From Inhella proteolytica (GTDB lineage Bacteria; Pseudomonadota; Gammaproteobacteria; Burkholderiales; Burkholderiaceae_C), in the NCBI RefSeq assembly GCF_016093275.1, contig NZ_JAEDAK010000019.1:1-64000 (forward strand): a stretch of 64,000 nt of DNA. Direction: 5' to 3'. The notes under the pieces are model-generated. The model was not told the DNA's origin and searched no databases. It saw nothing but the letters and a program-made list of their open reading frames with translations. A program made the position numbers and the translations under genes. Shown piece after piece: positions 7,082 to 15,013 of this stretch (positions are counted from its first letter, which is position 1; every line of letters starts with the position of its first letter).

Positions 7082-9400
7082 ATGGCAAGCATTCTGATTG
7101 GCGAAGGCGGCGGCGACACCAACGAACCGGTCACCTCGGTCCCCTTCACGATCAATAACAACGGCGCCCCCGCCACGGCGATGCGCCAGCTGCCCAGCAC
7201 CAAGCTGGGTCAGTTCGACAACGTCTTCATCGGCTCGGCCAGTGCCGAGGCGATCAGTGCCGAGGCCGGCAACGACACCGTCTACGCCGGCGAAGGCGAC
7301 GACTGGGTGGACGGCGGCATCGGCAACGACACCCTCTACGGCCAGGGCGGCCACGACGACCTGCGCGGCGGCGCCGGCAACGACAAGCTGTACGGCGGCA
7401 CCGGCAACGACGTGCTCAATGGCGGCGCCGACGCCGACCAGCTCTACGGCGGCGCGGGCGACGACCTCTACCTTGTGTACGGCGCGATGGACAGCCTGAC
7501 CGAAGTGGCCGGCGAGGGCTGGGACACGCTCTACACCGACGTCAACCACGTCACCCTGCCCAGCCACATCGAACGCCTGGTGGCGGACGTGAACAAGCTG
7601 ATCGGCAACGCCTACTTCACCGGCAACGCGGCCAGCAACGAACTCATCGGCGGCAACGGCAACGACGTGCTGGATGGCGGCCTGAGCGCCGACCGCATGA
7701 TGGGCGGCCTGGGCAACGACATCTACCGCGTGGACCATCTGGGCGACGAGGTGATCGAGGGCCCGAACGCGGGCTTTGACACGGTGCAGACCACGCTGGC
7801 CGAGTACTACCTGGATTCCTCCGTGGAGAACCTGAGCTTCATGGGCCAGGCCCCGGCGGGCGGCTTCAAGGGCATTGGCAACCCGCTGGACAACCAGATC
7901 AGCGGCAGCAGCGCCGACGACGAGCTCTACGGCGCGGGCGGCAACGACCTGCTGCTGGGCGGCGCCGGCGCCGACTACCTGGCCGGTGGCACCGGCAACG
8001 ATGTCTACGACGTCGACAACCTGGGCGACTGGACCTTCGAGATGCCCAATGAGGGCACCGACACCGTGCGCGCCAATATTTCCGGCGTGGTGCTCAACTC
8101 CAACGTGGAGAACCTGGAGTTCTTCGTCACCCTGAACGCCAACGGCCAGGTGCTGGGCGATGTGCGCTTCAAGGGCACCGGCAACAGCGCGGCCAACGTC
8201 CTCACCGGCTGGAGCCTGGAAGACGAGCTGCGTGGCGCCGACGGCAACGACACCCTGCGCGGCCTCGACGGCAACGACTTCCTGGACGGCGGCAGCGGTG
8301 AAGACCTGCTGGACGGCGGCACCGGCGCCGACACCCTGTACGGCGGCCTGCACAACGACACCTACATCGTCGACAACGTGGGCGACGTCGTGCTGGAGAA
8401 CTTCAACGGCGGCACCGACACCGTGCAGACCACGCTGACCGCGCTGAGCCTGAACGACAACCAGGGCACCGTGCCCTTCTCCTTCGTCGAGAACCTCACG
8501 GCCATCGGCGGCCAGGACTTCACCGGCACCGGCAACGCGCAGGTCAATGTGCTGCGCGGCGGCAGCGGCGCCGACAGCCTCTACGGCATGGGCGGCAACG
8601 ACCATCTGTATGGCGGCGCCGGCAACGACCTGCTGGACGGCGGCAGCGGTGCCGACCTGATGGCCGGCGGCCCCGGCAACGACCGCTATGTGATGGACAA
8701 CCCCGCCGACCTGGTGGCCGAGGCCGATGGCGAAGGCAGCTGGGACATGGCCTTCACCACCCTGGCCGATGCCACCGTGCCCCTGAACGTGGAAGAACTG
8801 GTGTTCACCAACGAGGCGGCCCACACCGCCCACGGCACGGCCGATGGCGAGCGCATCACCGGCAATGCCGGCAGCGACACCTTCTTCGGCATGGAAGGCA
8901 ACGACACCCTGCTGGGCCAGGGCGGCAACGACTTCCTGTACGGCAACATGGGCAACGACAGCCTGTGGGGCGGCAACGGCGACGACGTGCTGCTGGCCGA
9001 GCATGGCAGCGACTGGCTGCGCGGCGAGGACGGCAAGGACTACCTGGACGGCGGCATGGGCCATGACAGCCTGTGGGGTGGCGCCGGCGCCGACACCTTC
9101 GCCTGGACCTACATCGCCGCCATGAAGGGCGACCAAGACCGCGTGCTCGACTTCCAGCAGGGCCAGGACAAGCTGAACTTCAGCGCCATCGACGCCAAGC
9201 CCGCCATGGCCGGCGACCAGGCCCTCGCCTTCGTGGTGCAGGGCGCCTTCACCGGCGGCGGCCAGGGCAGCGTGCGCTACGAATGGGCCGACAACAGCAC
9301 CTGGGTGCAGGTGGACGCCGACGGCGACGGCAGCATGGACCTGAACATCGAGCTGGTGGGCCAGACGATCTTCCTGGGCCTGGCCGATCTGGGGCTGTAA
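7082..9400 (+). CDS. RTX-type calcium-binding secreted protein
   Basis: This 772-residue acidic protein is built mostly of glycine-aspartate nonapeptides (GGxGxDxLx) that form calcium-loaded beta rolls outside the cell. Repeat clusters occur near residues 62-130, 190-213, 275-307, 380-427, 490-537 and 595-673. They are separated by about 80-residue strand-rich linkers of the YxVDxxGDxVxExxxxGxDTV type. The last 90 residues (RVLDFQQGQDKLNFSAI, then WVQVDADGDGSMDLNIEL) match the serralysin-type C-terminal region that serves as an uncleaved type I secretion signal. There is no N-terminal signal peptide, as expected. No type I exporter genes are in the window and no catalytic domain is visible. 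Confidence 0.9.
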   Translation: MASILIGEGGGDTNEPVTSVPFTINNNGAPATAMRQLPSTKLGQFDNVFIGSASAEAISAEAGNDTVYAGEGDDWVDGGIGNDTLYGQGGHDDLRGGAGNDKLYGGTGNDVLNGGADADQLYGGAGDDLYLVYGAMDSLTEVAGEGWDTLYTDVNHVTLPSHIERLVADVNKLIGNAYFTGNAASNELIGGNGNDVLDGGLSADRMMGGLGNDIYRVDHLGDEVIEGPNAGFDTVQTTLAEYYLDSSVENLSFMGQAPAGGFKGIGNPLDNQISGSSADDELYGAGGNDLLLGGAGADYLAGGTGNDVYDVDNLGDWTFEMPNEGTDTVRANISGVVLNSNVENLEFFVTLNANGQVLGDVRFKGTGNSAANVLTGWSLEDELRGADGNDTLRGLDGNDFLDGGSGEDLLDGGTGADTLYGGLHNDTYIVDNVGDVVLENFNGGTDTVQTTLTALSLNDNQGTVPFSFVENLTAIGGQDFTGTGNAQVNVLRGGSGADSLYGMGGNDHLYGGAGNDLLDGGSGADLMAGGPGNDRYVMDNPADLVAEADGEGSWDMAFTTLADATVPLNVEELVFTNEAAHTAHGTADGERITGNAGSDTFFGMEGNDTLLGQGGNDFLYGNMGNDSLWGGNGDDVLLAEHGSDWLRGEDGKDYLDGGMGHDSLWGGAGADTFAWTYIAAMKGDQDRVLDFQQGQDKLNFSAIDAKPAMAGDQALAFVVQGAFTGGGQGSVRYEWADNSTWVQVDADGDGSMDLNIELVGQTIFLGLADLGL

Positions 9401-9412
9401 GAGCGCCCCGGC

Positions 9413-10342
9413 TCAGGCGGATCGGGCCGTGGCCCGATCCGCCGCGAGCATCTGCTTCATGCCGGCATGGCTGGCCACGAAGCCCAGGCGCTCGTAGAAG
9501 CGCTGGGCCGCCGGCCGGCGGGTGTCGGTGGTGAGCTGGGCCAAGCCGCAACCCTGAGCCGCCGCCAGGCGCAGCGCTTCAAGCACCAACTGCCTGCCCA
9601 GGCCCTGGCTGCGGTGGGCCCGGGCTACCCGCACGCTTTCGATCTGCGCCCGCCACTGGCCGCACTGGCTCAGGCCCGGCAGTTCGCTGAACTGCAGCAT
9701 GCCGCGCAGTTCGCCCTCCTGCTCCAGCACCAGCACGCCATGGCGCGGATCGCGGGCGATGGCGGCCCAGGCCTTGGCATATGGCTGCAGTTGCGCAGGG
9801 TTTTCACGTCGGGCGCCCAGTTCGTCGTCGGCCAGCAGAGCCACCAGGGCGGGCAGGTCTTCGGGGCGAGCCCAGCGCAACGGGGCTCGGGGCTGCGGCC
9901 GCCAGGGCTCGGCCTGCTCCAGCGCTTGCTTGCACAGGGTCAGGGCTTCGCCCCAGCCGCAGGCATTGCGCATCAGCGCGCGCCGGCCCGCTGCGTCGTC
10001 GGCAAAGCCGTGCTCTTCCAAATGCACGCGGCTGCCCTGTGGGTGCGCGGCCACCCGGATGTCCACGCGGGTGCGCTGGCCGCTGGGGTGCCAGGTAAAG
10101 GCGAAGTGATGCGGCGACTGATAGGCCAGCACCTCGCCCTGGTCTTCCGAATCCTCTTCATCCGGCCCCCAGCCGCGCCAGCGCCAGTGAATGCGCCCGC
10201 CCACCCAGGGCTGCAGCTCGGACCCTGTGGTGAACCAGGCATCCAGCCCCGCCGCGCTGGCCAGCGCGGCAAACACCCGCTCGGGCGCCGCGAGGATTCG
10301 CAACGCGTGCTCGATCTGGGCCGGCTCAGGACTTGGCCGCAC
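9413..10342 (-). CDS. SRPBCC (AHSA1-type) - GNAT acetyltransferase fusion
   Basis: This is a 309-residue two-domain protein. Residues about 10-145 are an Activator-of-Hsp90-like START domain (EHALRILAAPERVFAALAS, FAFTWHP, then the helix with GWGEALTLCKQALEQ). Residues about 155-300 are a GNAT N-acetyltransferase, with the CoA-binding RSQGLGRQLV loop and the final AQRFYERLGFV. It starts with GTG and overlaps the preceding gene by 17 nt, so it is translationally linked as the last gene of the ArsR operon. Substrate unknown. Its last codons lie inside a 13-bp hairpin. Confidence 0.8.
   Translation of the reverse strand: MRPSPEPAQIEHALRILAAPERVFAALASAAGLDAWFTTGSELQPWVGGRIHWRWRGWGPDEEDSEDQGEVLAYQSPHHFAFTWHPSGQRTRVDIRVAAHPQGSRVHLEEHGFADDAAGRRALMRNACGWGEALTLCKQALEQAEPWRPQPRAPLRWARPEDLPALVALLADDELGARRENPAQLQPYAKAWAAIARDPRHGVLVLEQEGELRGMLQFSELPGLSQCGQWRAQIESVRVARAHRSQGLGRQLVLEALRLAAAQGCGLAQLTTDTRRPAAQRFYERLGFVASHAGMKQMLAADRATARSA
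9416..9443. terminator. Perfect hairpin between convergent genes, likely bidirectional terminator
   Basis: A 13-bp perfect inverted repeat (GGCGGATCGGGCC on the + strand) with a 2-nt centre lies 15 nt after the RTX gene stop. It covers the final codons of the convergent SRPBCC-GNAT gene. It has no U-tract on either side. Confidence 0.55.
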
Positions 10343-10913
10343 GCTCGGCCTCCGCCTTCAGGCGCGCCAGCCAGGGCGTCCAGTCGATGGGCTTGGCTTC
10401 GGCAAAGCGGCGGTTCAAATTGCCCAGCACGAAGCTCCAGGCCTTGCCGAAGTAGGCGCGCGCCTCGTCCCATTGGCCGCCGCTGCCCCAGCCCAGATGG
10501 CTGAGCGTGACGCGCGTGCGGCCCTCGCCCAGCGCTTCGAAGCGCACGATCACCACCGTGCGCTGCGCGCGCACCTCGGGCAGATGGGGCGGGGCGTTCC
10601 ACTCGAAGCTCAGCATCTGCTCGGGCTGCAGGGCCAGCAGGCGCAGTCCATCGGCACCGCGCTGGCCCTCGGGCATGTAGGGGTTGAAGTGGATCTCGAA
10701 CAGGCCGCCGGGGCGCGGGTCGATGCGCGCGTCGGGCGCGAAGAAGCTGCGCAGGCCCTCGCGCGTGGTCCAGGCCTGCCACAGCTCGGCCGGCGAGGCC
10801 GCCACCTCGGTACGGTGTTCGATCAGCGGTTCCGCGGCACGCAGCAGGGGCGCGGCCAGCAGCAGGCCCAGCAGCGAACCCCGCAACAGCAGGCGATGCA
10901 TCCAGTGCGTCAT
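10326..10913 (-). CDS. SRPBCC family protein with signal peptide
   Basis: This 195-residue protein has a hydrophobic export signal (MTHWMHRLLLRGSLLGLLLA, cleavage near LRA, about residue 28). An AHSA1-type START domain follows: IEHRTEVAASPAELWQAWTT, GGLFEIHFNPYMP, then the C-terminal helix GKAWSFVLGNLNRRF. Exported AHSA1-type domains are unusual, since most family members are cytosolic. The start is the ATG before the signal peptide; a longer upstream frame lacks support. It is the third gene of the operon, 11 nt after the previous one. Confidence 0.8.
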   Translation of the reverse strand: MTHWMHRLLLRGSLLGLLLAAPLLRAAEPLIEHRTEVAASPAELWQAWTTREGLRSFFAPDARIDPRPGGLFEIHFNPYMPEGQRGADGLRLLALQPEQMLSFEWNAPPHLPEVRAQRTVVIVRFEALGEGRTRVTLSHLGWGSGGQWDEARAYFGKAWSFVLGNLNRRFAEAKPIDWTPWLARLKAEAERAAKS

Positions 10914-10924
10914 GGCCACACTCC

Positions 10925-11377
10925 TCACGCCGCCTGCGCGGCCTGCTGGAACAGCGCCAGCACCCCGACCCAGCCGCCTTCGTAGCCCTCGTGCATGGCG
11001 GCGGCCTGTTCGCCTGCCGCCTCCCAGCCGCCATGCCAGAGCAACAGCGCGCAGCCGCCGTCGGGCAGGGCTTCGAAGCACACAGAGACCTGCGTGGCCT
11101 GCTCCACCGGGCGGGTGGGGTGCCAGGTCATCGCGAAGTGGTGTGGCGGTGCCCAGGCGGTGAGCGTGCCCCACACATGCTCCTTGCCGTCCTTGCCGGT
11201 TTCCAGCACACGGCCGCCGACATGCTCTTCGAAGCGCACGTCTTCACCGCCGCCCTCGCCGCAGGCATGGGTGGCCAGCGGCCACCAACGCCTCATCTGG
11301 CGCGTGAACAGGTCGAACGCGGCTTCGACATCCAGCGCCACTTCGATGCGCTTCTCAACCGGGGGCAGGGCACTCAT
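10925..11377 (-). CDS. SRPBCC (AHSA1-like) protein
   Basis: This 150-residue cytosolic START-fold protein has the family start VEKRIEVALDVEAAFDLFTRQMRRWWP, then GGRVLETGKDGKEHVWGTL, FAMTWHPTRP, and a last helix ending GWVGVLALFQQA. Such proteins bind hydrophobic ligands and are very often encoded directly after an ArsR regulator, as here. Its ATG overlaps the arsR stop by 4 nt (ATGA), giving translational coupling. An upstream in-frame start at 11446 would lie inside arsR and is rejected. Confidence 0.85.
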   Translation of the reverse strand: MSALPPVEKRIEVALDVEAAFDLFTRQMRRWWPLATHACGEGGGEDVRFEEHVGGRVLETGKDGKEHVWGTLTAWAPPHHFAMTWHPTRPVEQATQVSVCFEALPDGGCALLLWHGGWEAAGEQAAAMHEGYEGGWVGVLALFQQAAQAA

Positions 11378-11703
11378 CGCTTGCTCGCTTTCTTTGGGCT
11401 CGTGTTGTTGGCCACCAGGGCGAAGCGCGCCAGCGCGCGCTCCCACATGCGGTTCAGTTCGTCGCGCAGTGCTGCAATCGCGTCGGGTTGCAGGCTGTAG
11501 ACATTGCGGGTGCCCTCGCTGCGGAAGGCCACCAGACCGCAGTCCTCCAGCAGGCGCAGATGCTTGGACACCGCCGGCCGGCTCACCGGCAGCTGCGCCG
11601 CGATGTCGCCCACCGAATGCTCACCATCCAGCAGCAGGCGCACGATCTGCTCGCGGGTTGGGTCGGCCAGGGCCACCATCAGGGCATTGCTGTCGTACTT
11701 CAT
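11374..11703 (-). CDS. ArsR-family transcriptional regulator
   Basis: This 109-residue winged-helix repressor reads ALMVALADPTREQIVRLLL, then the HTH DIAAQLPVSRPAVSKHLRLL, then the wing GLVAFRSEGTRNVYSL. It lacks the cysteine pairs of the metal-sensing ArsR/SmtB proteins, so it belongs to the SRPBCC-associated group that probably senses a small ligand or a partner protein. It is the first gene of a four-gene operon. It is preceded at 11724-11756 by two GTAACC-N4-GGTTAC-like palindromes, 21 bp from its start codon, which are its likely auto-operators. Confidence 0.9.
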   Translation of the reverse strand: MKYDSNALMVALADPTREQIVRLLLDGEHSVGDIAAQLPVSRPAVSKHLRLLEDCGLVAFRSEGTRNVYSLQPDAIAALRDELNRMWERALARFALVANNTSPKKASKR

Positions 11704-11723
11704 GGCTGTTGCGCTGTCTTTAG

Positions 11724-11756
11724 GTAACCTGTGGGTTACTGTAGCCATATGGTTAC
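11724..11756. promoter_or_regulatory. Tandem ArsR operators
   Basis: Two 16-bp palindromes lie in the spacer before arsR: GTAACC-TGTG-GGTTAC (11724-11739, perfect) and GTAGCC-ATAT-GGTTAC (11741-11756, one mismatch). Their centres are 17 bp apart. The spacing and A/T-rich character in otherwise GC-rich DNA fit dimeric winged-helix binding and negative autoregulation of the arsR-SRPBCC operon. The assignment to ArsR is inferred from position. Confidence 0.7.
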
Positions 11757-11875
11757 GCAATGGCAAGCCCACGTGCAGACGGTCTTTGCGCGGACGGTGC
11801 GAGCGCTCAGCGTGACTTGGGTCAGCCTGGGCTGAGCCGGGGCAGCATCGCGGGCCTTCCTGAACGGAGCCCGCG

Positions 11876-12325
11876 ATGCTGCGCTTTGTGCCCGCCCTGG
11901 TCTTCTCCCTGTTCACGCTCAGCGCCCAGGCACAAGCCCCGGCCAGCATGGCGCTGCCCCCCGAGTTCGAGCAACTGCTGCGCCAGTACGAGACGGCCTG
12001 GCGTGGCAAGGACCTGGACGCGCTGGTGGCGCTGTTCGAACCCCAGGGCTACGCGCTCTCCAGCGAGCAGCAGCCGGTGCAGGGGCGGGCCGCCATCCGC
12101 GCTCATTACGCCCCGGTGGCCGGCGGGCCGCTGAGCCTGCGTGCCTTCGCCGTCGAACGCTCGGGCCCGCTAGCGGTGCTGCTGGGCGCCTACCGCTACG
12201 GCCCGGGCCCGGCGGACCAGGGCAAGTTCACCCTCACCCTGCGGCAGGACGCCCAGGGGCAATGGCGCATCCTCTCCGACATGGACAACGGCAACACCCC
12301 GCCCCCGCGGCGCGCGGCGGGCTGA
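11876..12325 (+). CDS. Secreted NTF2-like (SnoaL/DUF4440) protein
   Basis: This 149-residue protein has a clear signal peptide (MLRFVPALVFSLFTLSAQAQ, cleavage after AQA). A nuclear-transport-factor-2-like domain follows: LLRQYETAWRGKDLDALVALFEPQGYAL, VQGRAAIRAHY, and the strand KFTLTLRQDAQGQWRILSD. The fold provides a hydrophobic pocket used as an enzyme or a ligand binder, and the specific role is unknown. It is transcribed away from the arsR operon. Confidence 0.8.
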   Translation: MLRFVPALVFSLFTLSAQAQAPASMALPPEFEQLLRQYETAWRGKDLDALVALFEPQGYALSSEQQPVQGRAAIRAHYAPVAGGPLSLRAFAVERSGPLAVLLGAYRYGPGPADQGKFTLTLRQDAQGQWRILSDMDNGNTPPPRRAAG

Positions 12326-12358
12326 GGCTGCAGGCCACGGCGCCCTGCTGCGGCCTGT

Positions 12359-13078
12359 TCACGGGGAATGAGGCTTCACGCCCAAGCGGTCTCGCAGTTG
12401 CCTGGCCTTGCCCAGCAGATCCGACCGGGCCGCGGCACGCGCCTGCGGCTTGGCTTCGGCAAACGCCCGCAGGCTGTCCTCCATCGCCACAAAGTCGGCC
12501 GCCAGGCGGCCTTCCTCGGGGGAGCTGGTTGTGCCACTGAGGACGGCCCCGCGGACCCAATGACTGGCGTGGTGCCGGGTGCCATCTGGCACAAGCTCCG
12601 GCTCCGTCGCTGGCGCCACCTTCAGCAGCACGGCCTCGCAGGTCTCCGCAACCAGCGTGCCGGTCTCCGGATCCAGGGTGGCCACCTCGGTCCGCACGTG
12701 GGCGCGAACGCGCTTGAGCGTGGCAGTCCGTCTTTCCGGCCCGATGGCATGGCTGCGCTTCCTGGCATGCGCCCCATCCATCTGACGAAACATCGCATGC
12801 CACAGCGAATCCTTGAGGGTGCGACTGATCACGGTGAAGGACCCATCGTCCGCCTTCAGCATGAAGACGGCGCGCTCCGGCTCACGGGGAGGGATGGAGA
12901 GCATCTGGCACAGGCGAAAGACGTCGTTTCGCAGCAGCTCCCGCCGCAGCCGCAGCTCGTAGGGCGAGGGCTCATCGAAGGCGGAAAGTACGCCCGATTC
13001 GGGCCGCAGGCCGTCTGCGCCGGCGGGCAGGACCCAGGCCAGCAGACCGAGCGTCATCCAGTGAAGGGTGGGGTGCAT
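12359..13078 (-). CDS. Secreted protein of unknown function
   Basis: I do not recognise this 239-residue protein. It starts MHPTLHWMTLGLLAWVLPAGADG, a signal peptide of about 20 residues. The mature part is mixed and charged: LRRELLRNDVFRLCQMLSIPP near residue 45, a strand pair AVFMLKADDGSFTVISRTLKD, then an Arg-rich region, and a helical Ala-rich C-terminus. The open frame extends further upstream, but those codons are antisense to lysE and lack family support. It ends close to, and convergent with, the NTF2-like gene. Confidence 0.55.
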   Translation of the reverse strand: MHPTLHWMTLGLLAWVLPAGADGLRPESGVLSAFDEPSPYELRLRRELLRNDVFRLCQMLSIPPREPERAVFMLKADDGSFTVISRTLKDSLWHAMFRQMDGAHARKRSHAIGPERRTATLKRVRAHVRTEVATLDPETGTLVAETCEAVLLKVAPATEPELVPDGTRHHASHWVRGAVLSGTTSSPEEGRLAADFVAMEDSLRAFAEAKPQARAAARSDLLGKARQLRDRLGVKPHSP

Positions 13079-13246
13079 CGCGCCGATCATGCCCGCGACG
13101 TGGCAAGCCCGGGGCAAGGGGGAGCCGGCAAAGCCCATTCCTCGATGCCTTGCAGAAGCCGCAAAGCCCTGTTGCAGCGGAGCGGCTTTCGCGCCGCATG
13201 CTTCGGCGCGATGCTGCGCGGCCTCGTTCACCCCACCCCCGCGCCC

Positions 13247-13876
13247 ATGCTCGCCTCCCTGCTGACCCTCTGGCTGCTCTACGTGGCGCTGATGCTCAGC
13301 CCGGGCGTCAACCAGTTGCTGGTGAGCCAGCTGGCGGCCAGCGGCCAGGCGCGCAGCGCGCGCTGGGCCGGCCTGGGCGTGGCAGCCGGCGCAGGGCTGT
13401 GGGCCAGCACCGCCGCACTGGGCCTGGGCAGTGCCCTGCAGGCCCTGCCGGCGCTGCGCCTGGCGCTGCAGCTGGGTGGTGGGCTCTACCTGTTGCACCT
13501 GGCGCGCGGGCTGTGGCGCAGCGGCCTGCGCACGCCAGGCCAGCCGGCCGCGCCGCTCAGCCGCGGCCGGGCCTTTGCGCGCGGCCTGCTTACCAATCTG
13601 GGCAATGTGAAGGCCGCCCTGTTCTTTGCCAGCGTGTTCGTGGCCGTGTTGCCCGCCGACGCCGGCGCAGCCGGCCTGGCTGCCGCCGTGCTGCTGGTCA
13701 CGCTGACCTGCGCCGCCTGGTACCTGCTGCTGGCGCGGGGCCTCTCCATGCCCGCCGTGCGCGCCGCCTACCAACGCGCCAGCCGCTGGCTCGCGCGCGG
13801 CAGCGCCCTCATCATGGGCGGCCTGGGCCTGAGCCTGCTGGCTGCCGCCTTCCCTCTGGTTCAAACCGGGAGCTGA
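13247..13876 (+). CDS. LysE-family exporter
   Basis: This 209-residue inner-membrane protein has about six hydrophobic segments. The LysE/RhtB hallmark SPGVNQLLVSQLAASG lies near residues 17-32, and the central LLTNLGNVKAALFFASVF segment corresponds to the family TNxxNPKxxLF motif. It probably exports an amino acid or related metabolite. An ATG at 13211 would add 12 residues, but the one at 13247 places the first helix at the N-terminus. The GST gene starts immediately after its stop. Confidence 0.88.
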   Translation: MLASLLTLWLLYVALMLSPGVNQLLVSQLAASGQARSARWAGLGVAAGAGLWASTAALGLGSALQALPALRLALQLGGGLYLLHLARGLWRSGLRTPGQPAAPLSRGRAFARGLLTNLGNVKAALFFASVFVAVLPADAGAAGLAAAVLLVTLTCAAWYLLLARGLSMPAVRAAYQRASRWLARGSALIMGGLGLSLLAAAFPLVQTGS

Positions 13877-13877
13877 C

Positions 13878-14495
13878 GTGTTGAAGATTCTTGGCCGTGT
13901 GTCCTCCATCAATGTGCGCAAGGTGCTGTGGACTTGCGCCGAGCTGGAGCTGCCCTTCGAGCGCGAGGACTGGGGCGCGGGCTTCCGCTCGCCCCAGGAG
14001 CCGGCCTTCTTGGCGCTGAATCCGAACGCTCAAATACCCGTGCTGGTGGATGGCGACTTCACGCTCTGGGAGAGCAACAGCATTTGCCGCTACCTGGCCG
14101 CACAGTACGGCGCCGGCCGCCTGCTCCCGCAAGAACCGCAGGCACGCGCCCGCGTGGAGCAGTGGATGGACTGGCAGGCCACCGACCTGAACACCAGCTG
14201 GCGCGTGCCCTTCATGGCCCTGGTGCGCGGCCAGCCCACGGCGCCGGAGGCCTTGCAGGCCGGCGTGGCCAGCTGGAACCGCCAGATGGCCATCCTGGAC
14301 GCCCAGCTGGCGCGCAGCGGCGCCTTCGTGCTGGGCGCCGAGTTCACGCTGGCCGATGTGGTGCTGGGCGTTTCCGCGCTGCGCTGGCAGCGCGCGCCCA
14401 TGGCGCATGCCGAGCTGCCGGCGGTGCAGGCCTATCTGGCGCGCTTGGCGCAGCGGCCGGCCTTCGTGGCGCAGGGGGATCAGGGACAGGCCTGA
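13878..14495 (+). CDS. Glutathione S-transferase family protein
   Basis: This 205-residue protein has the thioredoxin-like N-terminal domain: LKILGRVSSINVRKVLWTCAEL with Ser in the catalytic loop, NPNAQIPVLVDGDFTLWESNSICRYLA for cis-Pro and glutathione binding. The C-terminal helical domain has the capping motif FTLADVVLGV. It starts with GTG one base after the lysE stop, so the two are almost certainly co-transcribed. Substrate unknown. Its last 16 bases overlap the convergent GNAT gene. Confidence 0.92.
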   Translation: MLKILGRVSSINVRKVLWTCAELELPFEREDWGAGFRSPQEPAFLALNPNAQIPVLVDGDFTLWESNSICRYLAAQYGAGRLLPQEPQARARVEQWMDWQATDLNTSWRVPFMALVRGQPTAPEALQAGVASWNRQMAILDAQLARSGAFVLGAEFTLADVVLGVSALRWQRAPMAHAELPAVQAYLARLAQRPAFVAQGDQGQA

Positions 14496-14977
14496 GCGGC
14501 CGGGCCCGTGCTGCGACGCCACCCGTACTTCAGGTCCTTGAGCCCCCATGTGGGCTCGAAGCCCTCTTCCAGCACCTCGAAGCCATGGCGCTCGTAGAAC
14601 GCGCGGGCGACGGCGTTTTGCTGGAAGGTGTACAGCCACAGGCTGCCGGCGGATTGCGCCTTCGCCCAATCCAGCAGGAGGCTGCCCACGCCCAGACGCT
14701 GGCAATCCACCCGCACATAGAGCTGATTGACCGACTCCGCCGACGCCGCGATGAAGCCGACCAGCTGCCCGGCCGACAAGGCCAGTTGCACTTCGTACTG
14801 GGGCAGCACCGCGTCCAGGAAAAACTGCCGCTGCTCCTGGAGCGGATGGGGGTCCGTCACCCCGACGCCCGCTTCGAAGCTGGCACGCCACATGGGAATC
14901 AAGGCATCCAGCCAGGCCGCGCTGTAAGGCACCTGCTGCAGCGCCAAGTTGGAGAGAGCAGGGCGGGTTGATGTCAT
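14480..14977 (-). CDS. GNAT-family N-acetyltransferase
   Basis: This 165-residue protein has the GNAT order: N-terminal helix pair, strand GFIAASAESVNQLYV, the acetyl-CoA loop CQRLGVGSLLLDWAKA, and the C-terminal AVARAFYERHGFEVLEEGFE. The C-terminal LKYGWRR tail is common in subfamilies acting on small molecules. Substrate unknown. It overlaps the GST gene tail to tail by 16 nt, with no room for a separate terminator. Confidence 0.87.
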   Translation of the reverse strand: MTSTRPALSNLALQQVPYSAAWLDALIPMWRASFEAGVGVTDPHPLQEQRQFFLDAVLPQYEVQLALSAGQLVGFIAASAESVNQLYVRVDCQRLGVGSLLLDWAKAQSAGSLWLYTFQQNAVARAFYERHGFEVLEEGFEPTWGLKDLKYGWRRSTGPAAQACP

Positions 14978-15013
14978 GCGCGGGGATCCTTTCCGCGGAT
15001 TGTCTGGTGAGCC

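Noticed and set aside
7264-9100. Regularly spaced near-repeats that could suggest a CRISPR or tandem repeat array
   Set aside because: The period is the 27-nt unit of RTX nonapeptides in a coding frame and there are no spacers.
7037-9136. A 699-codon frame on the - strand opposite the first RTX gene
   Set aside because: It is a mirror of the repeats with Val-Gly-Ala rich translation and no start signals, so the + strand RTX protein is the real gene.
11813-11824. TGAC-TTGG-GTCA palindrome before the NTF2-like gene
   Set aside because: Only the inner four bases of each half-site fit the FNR type and the outer bases do not, so it is weaker than the other sites.
13079-13246. Extension of the unknown secreted gene (end at 12359) upstream to 13921
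   Set aside because: The extra codons lie antisense to lysE and lack a signal peptide or family similarity. The ATG at 13078 gives a clean signal peptide.
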